A stretch of 10,069 nucleotides of DNA from an uncultured Jeotgalicoccus sp. Its GTDB lineage: Bacteria; Bacillota; Bacilli; Staphylococcales; Salinicoccaceae. The notes under the pieces are model-generated. The model did not search any database and was not told the DNA's origin. It worked only from the letters and a program-made list of their open reading frames with translations. The DNA is taken from assembly GCA_947631305.1 (NCBI GenBank), contig CANRKV010000048.1, positions 1 to 10,069 on the forward strand, in the 5' to 3' direction. The position numbers and the translations under genes were made by a program. This document shows, piece by piece, positions 6,375 to 10,069 of the stretch (its first letter is position 1; each line of letters begins with the position of its first letter).

Positions 6375-6404
6375 TTGTGTTATTTAAATTGATTTGTATA
6401 TGAT
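6375..6404 (+). promoter_or_regulatory. Probable promoter of the pab operon
   Basis: TTGTGT (6375-6380) and TATGAT (6399-6404) are separated by 18 bases, matching the SigA consensus at 4/6 and 5/6 positions. The -10 element is about 35 bases before the pabA start. The divergent transporter gene must have its own promoter in the same 156-base gap, but no convincing one was seen. Confidence 0.4.
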
Positions 6405-6438
6405 ATTATTAAGGAAATTACATGCAGGGAGAAGACCA

Positions 6439-7041
6439 GTGAATTTATTAATGATAGACAATTACGATTCATTTACATATAATCTCGTTCATTACATCGA
6501 GAGCAATCCATATAATGCCGGAATTAAAGTGGTCACACCTGATCAGCTGAACGATAAACTGATTGAGGAATTCAACATTATCGGCATCATTATTTCTCCG
6601 GGGCCGTCGCATCCTAAAGACCGCCCGGAAGTGCTGGAGTTTATCGGAAGACATTATAAGAAACTTCCGGTATTGGGAATCTGCCTCGGCCATCAGATGC
6701 TGTGGCATATGTTCGGCGGAATCGTCACACGCGGCGAGCGTCCGGTTCACGGGCACGCCTATGATGTGCATCATGACGGCAAAGGACTCTATAAAGATAT
6801 TGAGTCACCTGTTGCAGGTTGCCGTTATCATTCATTAACATGCACGGGCGAGCTTGAAGAATTTAATATTACCGGCCGCACGGCGGGCGGTATTAACATG
6901 GCAATCCGGCATAAAGACTATCCTGTATTCGGTGTCCAGTATCATCCGGAAGCCATATTATCGGAACACGGCAGAGCACAGCTCAATAACTTTATACGAA
7001 TTGCAGTGGAGGAAAGTCATGAGAGCACATACAAAATTTAA
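6439..7041 (+). CDS. pabA: Aminodeoxychorismate/anthranilate synthase glutaminase subunit (PabA)
   Basis: 200 residues, a class I glutamine amidotransferase of normal length. The start is a GTG at 6439, preceded at seven bases by AGGGAG (6426-6431), giving the standard N-terminus NLLMIDNYDSFTYNL; an internal ATG at 6451 would cut off the first strand. The catalytic triad is Cys82 (GICLGHQM), His169 and Glu171 (GVQYHPEAILS), and the ISPGPSHP segment forms the oxyanion region. It releases ammonia from glutamine for the PabB domain encoded next. TrpG is nearly identical in sequence, so the PabA call rests on the adjoining pabB-pabC gene; dual use in tryptophan synthesis, as in Bacillus, is possible. 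It overlaps the next gene by 23 bases, implying coupled translation. Confidence 0.92.
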   Translation: MNLLMIDNYDSFTYNLVHYIESNPYNAGIKVVTPDQLNDKLIEEFNIIGIIISPGPSHPKDRPEVLEFIGRHYKKLPVLGICLGHQMLWHMFGGIVTRGERPVHGHAYDVHHDGKGLYKDIESPVAGCRYHSLTCTGELEEFNITGRTAGGINMAIRHKDYPVFGVQYHPEAILSEHGRAQLNNFIRIAVEESHESTYKI

Positions 7042-8698
7042 GAAGAACGGTACGGTGGAAAATCTGTACTTTACCAATCCTGTCGAAGTAATTACGAAGG
7101 AGACACCGTTTCACACCGCTTTAAATAAAGCTGAACAGTATCAAAAAGATGGGTTTTATGCGGTAATCGGTGTGACGTATGAAAAAGATGATTACATTAT
7201 CGGCATTTATGAAAAACCGGTATCCTACGCCGAATTTTTAGGCGGGAAACAGCCTGAAATGTATCAAATGAGTGCACCTGAACTCAGCGAAACCCGCGAA
7301 GAAATTGAAAACAATATTGAGCAGGTCAGAAATTATATACTGGATGGGCATACGTATCAGGTGAACTACACGACGCGTCTGTACGGAGACTTCTCCGGCG
7401 ACAGCCACCAGCTGTTTTTAAAATTAAGCGCACAGAACAACGGCGACTACGCGATGTATATCGATTATGACGACAAGCAGATCGTCAGTCTGTCGCCGGA
7501 ACTGTTCTTTGAAATGGATGGAAACCGTAAAATCTCGACGAAGCCGATGAAGGGCACAGCACCGAGATTTGAAGATCCAGAGGAAGATAAAAAGAGCTAT
7601 GAGTTCTTAAGGAATTCAAAAAAAGATCAGGCGGAAAACGTCATGATCGTCGACCTTTTAAGAAACGACATATCGAAAATTGCCAAGCTTGATTCAGTCA
7701 GAGCGGCTGAGTTATTTACGATTGAAAAATATCAGACGGTCTATCAGATGATCTCGACAGTGGAAGCGGACGTACGGGATGATGTAACATTAAGTGATAC
7801 ATTTGATGCATTGTTCCCATGCGGGTCAATTACCGGCGCGCCGAAACAGATGACGATGCGCCTGATTGAGAAGCTGGAGAAAACGCCGCGCGGTTTTTAC
7901 TGCGGCGCGCTCGGGATTTTATATCCTGATACGTCTGCTGTGTTCAACGTGCCGATCCGCACGCTGACAATTACGGGGGACCGTTATATTTACAGTGCGG
8001 GCGGGGGAATTACATACGATTCGAATGCCTCGTCCGAGTTCGAGGAAATACTGCACAAAACTTCATTCTTAAAACAGGGGCAGTATGAATTAATCGAAAC
8101 GATGCGTCTGGAAGACGGTGACGTTAAACGCCTCGATTATCACAGCAGCCGGCTTAATAAGAGTGCGGCACACTTTAATTTCGAACCAGCTGATTTCAAA
8201 CCAGCAATTACATCTTATATAGAAGAAAACGAACTTCTGTCCGGAGTATATAAACTCCGTGCGACACTGTCACGTGATGGTTTTTTAAACATCTCGCACG
8301 CGGTACTTGAAGAGAACAATCAGCCGATGACAGCCGTGCTTGCCAAGGCGCCGATACAAGGTGCACCGGACTTTATCGTACATAAAACAACAGTGAGACA
8401 TCAGTACCACGGGAAAACAAATGATTCTGACGTCGTTTTATATTATAATGATAACTTAGATATTACGGAGTTTAATATCGGCAGCATCGTCATTAAAGAA
8501 GCGGGGGAGTTTTACACGCCTCCGCTGTCTGCAGGCATTCTTAACGGTGTGATGAGGCAGTTTTTAATTGATGAAAAAATAATTACCGAAAAGAACATAA
8601 CGTTGAATGATTTGCGTCTTAAATACGAGAATGGTCAAGTTGACTTATTCATGATAAACAGTGCTCGGGAATGGGTGTCAATCACTCTCCGGGAATGA
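7019..8698 (+). CDS. PabB-PabC fusion: aminodeoxychorismate synthase component I with aminodeoxychorismate lyase
   Basis: 559 residues starting at ATG 7019 after GGAGG (7008-7012), inside the pabA 3' end. Residues 1 to about 350 form the chorismate-binding domain: KPMKGTAPR (175-183, with Lys178 in the PIKGT position that distinguishes PabB from TrpE), VDLLRNDI (211-218), GSITGAPK (269-276) and YSAGGGITYDS (325-335). From about 354, ELIETMRLEDG opens a class IV aminotransferase domain: RLDYHSSRL, Lys456 (VHKTTVRHQY) as the probable PLP lysine, TEFNIGSI (483-490) and FYTPPLSAGILNGVMR. Together they would make aminodeoxychorismate from chorismate and ammonia, then split off pyruvate to give p-aminobenzoate for folate. 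The PabB part is shorter than E. coli PabB (453 residues), mainly at its N-terminus. PabBC fusions are known in other Bacillota. Confidence 0.92.
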   Translation: MRAHTKFKKNGTVENLYFTNPVEVITKETPFHTALNKAEQYQKDGFYAVIGVTYEKDDYIIGIYEKPVSYAEFLGGKQPEMYQMSAPELSETREEIENNIEQVRNYILDGHTYQVNYTTRLYGDFSGDSHQLFLKLSAQNNGDYAMYIDYDDKQIVSLSPELFFEMDGNRKISTKPMKGTAPRFEDPEEDKKSYEFLRNSKKDQAENVMIVDLLRNDISKIAKLDSVRAAELFTIEKYQTVYQMISTVEADVRDDVTLSDTFDALFPCGSITGAPKQMTMRLIEKLEKTPRGFYCGALGILYPDTSAVFNVPIRTLTITGDRYIYSAGGGITYDSNASSEFEEILHKTSFLKQGQYELIETMRLEDGDVKRLDYHSSRLNKSAAHFNFEPADFKPAITSYIEENELLSGVYKLRATLSRDGFLNISHAVLEENNQPMTAVLAKAPIQGAPDFIVHKTTVRHQYHGKTNDSDVVLYYNDNLDITEFNIGSIVIKEAGEFYTPPLSAGILNGVMRQFLIDEKIITEKNITLNDLRLKYENGQVDLFMINSAREWVSITLRE

Positions 8699-8706
8699 GG
8701 TGGCTT

Positions 8707-8913
8707 ATGTTTATATTAATTTTAATATTACTTGTTGTTGCAATAGTTATACTGACGCATTTCGTCGTCACGTACCTATTAAGAAATGACATTAAAATCG
8801 TCGGAATCACTATCGGTTTCGTCGGCGTCATCATTGCAATAATTGTTTTTGGCATCGCCATGGGCAACTTTACGGAATACGTTGCCGGCGAATTGGAATT
8901 CTTTTACCGATAA
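8707..8913 (+). CDS. Small two-helix membrane protein, function unknown
   Basis: 68 residues, not recognised as a named family. Two strongly hydrophobic helices can be seen (about 1-26 and 31-52), joined by the short charged turn RNDIK, followed by an acidic tail (EYVAGELEFFYR). The start at 8707 is chosen because GAGGTGG (8697-8703) precedes it closely; an alternative ATG at 8695 overlaps the pabBC stop as ATGA and would add four residues (MRWL) without its own ribosome site. It sits eight bases after pabBC and thirteen before the next gene, so it is part of the same operon. Helix spacing suggests a hairpin in the membrane. There is no evidence for an enzymatic role. Confidence 0.72.
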   Translation: MFILILILLVVAIVILTHFVVTYLLRNDIKIVGITIGFVGVIIAIIVFGIAMGNFTEYVAGELEFFYR

Positions 8914-8926
8914 GAGGAGTGGACTC

Positions 8927-9184
8927 ATGATTTTTGCAAATGGAGATAAAATAATTACGTATCAGGAAGATGCGTCTGTAATTAAAAATATTAAAGCGCA
9001 GTTTGATAAAGATAATCTGAACATTGATAATCCTCATATCGGGGAAATCGTGTTCACGAAAAATACAGTCAGCTTTTACTATGACCCGATTGAAGTAATG
9101 GAAAACGAAAATACAATCGAACCGGCGTCTTATATCATTTCTATAGTAGAACCTGTGCTTGACAGTGTAAGCGGGGGAAAATAA
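8927..9184 (+). CDS. Short protein resembling the N-terminal domain of KipI/PxpB (allophanate hydrolase subunit 1 family)
   Basis: 85 residues, starting at ATG 8927 after AAGAGGAGTGG. The pattern NGDKIITYQED, a helix, then HIGEIVFTKNTVSFYYDPIEV matches the layout of the KipI/PxpB N-terminal subdomain (GD-A-L---F, then V-P---SL-V-YDP), but the usual C-terminal cyclophilin-like domain is absent; the family is normally about 220-240 residues. The stop is followed after one base by the start of a KipA/PxpC-like gene, the standard partner, which strongly supports the assignment despite weak similarity. It is not a frameshifted gene, as no room remains for the missing domain. Normal partners form the carboxyltransferase-like part of 5-oxoprolinase or, in B. 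subtilis, regulate KinA. The function here is unknown. Confidence 0.65.
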   Translation: MIFANGDKIITYQEDASVIKNIKAQFDKDNLNIDNPHIGEIVFTKNTVSFYYDPIEVMENENTIEPASYIISIVEPVLDSVSGGK

Positions 9185-9185
9185 T

Positions 9186-10069
9186 ATGAGTTTAATTATA
9201 CAGAAAGGCGGGCTGCTGACGATTCTGCAGACCGTCGATAAACAGACAAATAACAAGCAGAAAAATAATGAGTATAACGGTGCGGTGGACAGTCTGTCAC
9301 CAATGCTCGCCAATAAATTAGTCGGCAATGACGTCAATGAACCGACGCTTGAAATGTCAGGGCAGCCTGCAGTGATTCAGTTTACAGAACCGACGATTAT
9401 CGCGTATTCAGGCGGGGATTTTAATGGCAGAGTCAGTGAAGAAGACATTCAGCCGAACCGTATTTACCACGTGGACCGCGGAGATGTTTTATCGTTTCAG
9501 GACTCGACGCGCGGCAACAGATTGTATCTGGCAATTGCCGGCGGTATTGCGGTAGAGAAATCAAATGTGCTGAAGTCAGGTGACGAAGTTACTATGCGCC
9601 GCAACTATACGGCACTGCACGATGAAATTTTCCATATGATGAGCAACAAGCGTAAAGTCAGCTGGGGCATCGGCATTTATTCACTTGTCGAAGTTTACTT
9701 ATCGGATATTTACCATATCGTGAAACGTCCGGATGTACCTGCTGAAGTTTATGAGAGACTTGAAGAACGTGAATACACAGTGACGCAGGAAGAAAACCGG
9801 ATTCAGCTGTCAGTCGAAGGACAAGAAATTGACTTCGCCGGAACGGATTGTGTCAGTCCCGGAGTGCTCGGCGGAGTGTATCTACTGAATAATCTGCCGA
9901 CGATTGCACTGAACGATTTTGCTGCTGAGACAGAATTGACTCATATCGGCACAATTCCAAGTTATCATATGCATAAACTCGGCCAGAAGCGCCGCGGTTC
10001 AAAAATTAAATTTAAAACAGTCGACAGCGATGATGCACATGCAGAAACATACGGTCACTATTTATGGGT
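9186..10069 (+). CDS. Divergent KipA/PxpC-like protein (biotin-dependent carboxyltransferase / allophanate hydrolase subunit 2 family), partial at window end
   Basis: The frame is open from ATG 9186 to the window edge, with 294 codons visible and no stop. GGGGG (9173-9177) lies eight bases before the start. Family landmarks are NGAVDSLSPMLANKLVGND (31-49, the usual GAMD--S---AN-LVGN), RGDVLSF (98-104), RLYLAIAGGI (112-121), KSGDEV (130-135) and, after a variable middle, YTVTQEENRI and the SPGVLGGVYLLNNLPTIALND stretch (224-244). Several conserved elements are missing. The N-terminal TTVQDLGRFGY is replaced by an unrelated Asn/Lys/Gln-rich segment, the GSRST--GG--GR segment after AGGI is deleted, and the late GGYP motif is replaced. 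It is therefore unlikely to be a normal 5-oxoprolinase subunit. It pairs with the short KipI-like gene one base upstream and closes the visible part of the pab operon. Confidence 0.78.
   Translation, partial: MSLIIQKGGLLTILQTVDKQTNNKQKNNEYNGAVDSLSPMLANKLVGNDVNEPTLEMSGQPAVIQFTEPTIIAYSGGDFNGRVSEEDIQPNRIYHVDRGDVLSFQDSTRGNRLYLAIAGGIAVEKSNVLKSGDEVTMRRNYTALHDEIFHMMSNKRKVSWGIGIYSLVEVYLSDIYHIVKRPDVPAEVYERLEEREYTVTQEENRIQLSVEGQEIDFAGTDCVSPGVLGGVYLLNNLPTIALNDFAAETELTHIGTIPSYHMHKLGQKRRGSKIKFKTVDSDDAHAETYGHYLW

Noticed and set aside
6283..6400. Operator-like near-palindrome (CTTCATTTAATGTTAAG) and promoter of the divergent transporter
   Set aside because: The symmetry is imperfect at about half the positions, and no -35/-10 pair with good spacing was found on the minus strand.
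8870..9337. Minus-strand open frame of 155 codons
   Set aside because: It lies opposite the KipI-like and KipA-like genes, which have ribosome sites and recognisable family motifs; its own sequence has no family signature.

Overview
The window looks like chromosomal DNA of a moderately low-GC Bacillota bacterium. Strong AGGAGG-type ribosome sites, tight operons and the protein families present (CodA-like deaminase, short MetE-like methionine synthase, GlsB/YeaQ stress protein, separate PabA followed by a PabB-PabC fusion, KipI/KipA-type proteins) suggest the Staphylococcaceae or relatives such as Jeotgalicoccus or Salinicoccus. The genus is an inference from general knowledge; no rRNA is present to settle it.

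Layout. Bases 1-723 (+) hold the 3' part of an ABC exporter half, the nucleotide-binding domain with a degenerate signature motif. Bases 790-1278 (+) are an AT-rich RelB/RelE-type toxin-antitoxin pair with its own likely promoter, followed after 15 bases by an ASCH-domain gene (1294-1734). A short MetE-like, zinc-dependent methionine synthase gene (1841-2965) ends at a bidirectional terminator that it shares with a convergent cytosine deaminase gene (3018-4265, -).

Bases 4266-4745 hold no gene. They contain the likely codA promoter, a strictly periodic 51-bp array of alternating ACTAATG / CATTAGT half-sites (4443-4680), and the terminator of a small GlsB/YeaQ-type membrane protein gene (4746-5006, -). 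That gene may be driven by a SigB-like promoter. An MFS efflux-type transporter follows (5098-6282, -).

Divergent from the transporter, a plus-strand operon runs from 6439 to the window end: pabA, a pabB-pabC fusion, a two-helix membrane protein of 68 residues, an 85-residue protein resembling only the N-terminal domain of KipI/PxpB, and a divergent KipA/PxpC-like protein cut by the window edge. PabA and PabBC together should convert chorismate and glutamine to p-aminobenzoate for folate synthesis; the last three genes have no known role in that pathway.

The two most interesting items are the 51-bp half-site array and the reduced KipI/KipA-like pair built into a p-aminobenzoate operon. The rest is mostly ordinary housekeeping and accessory content.
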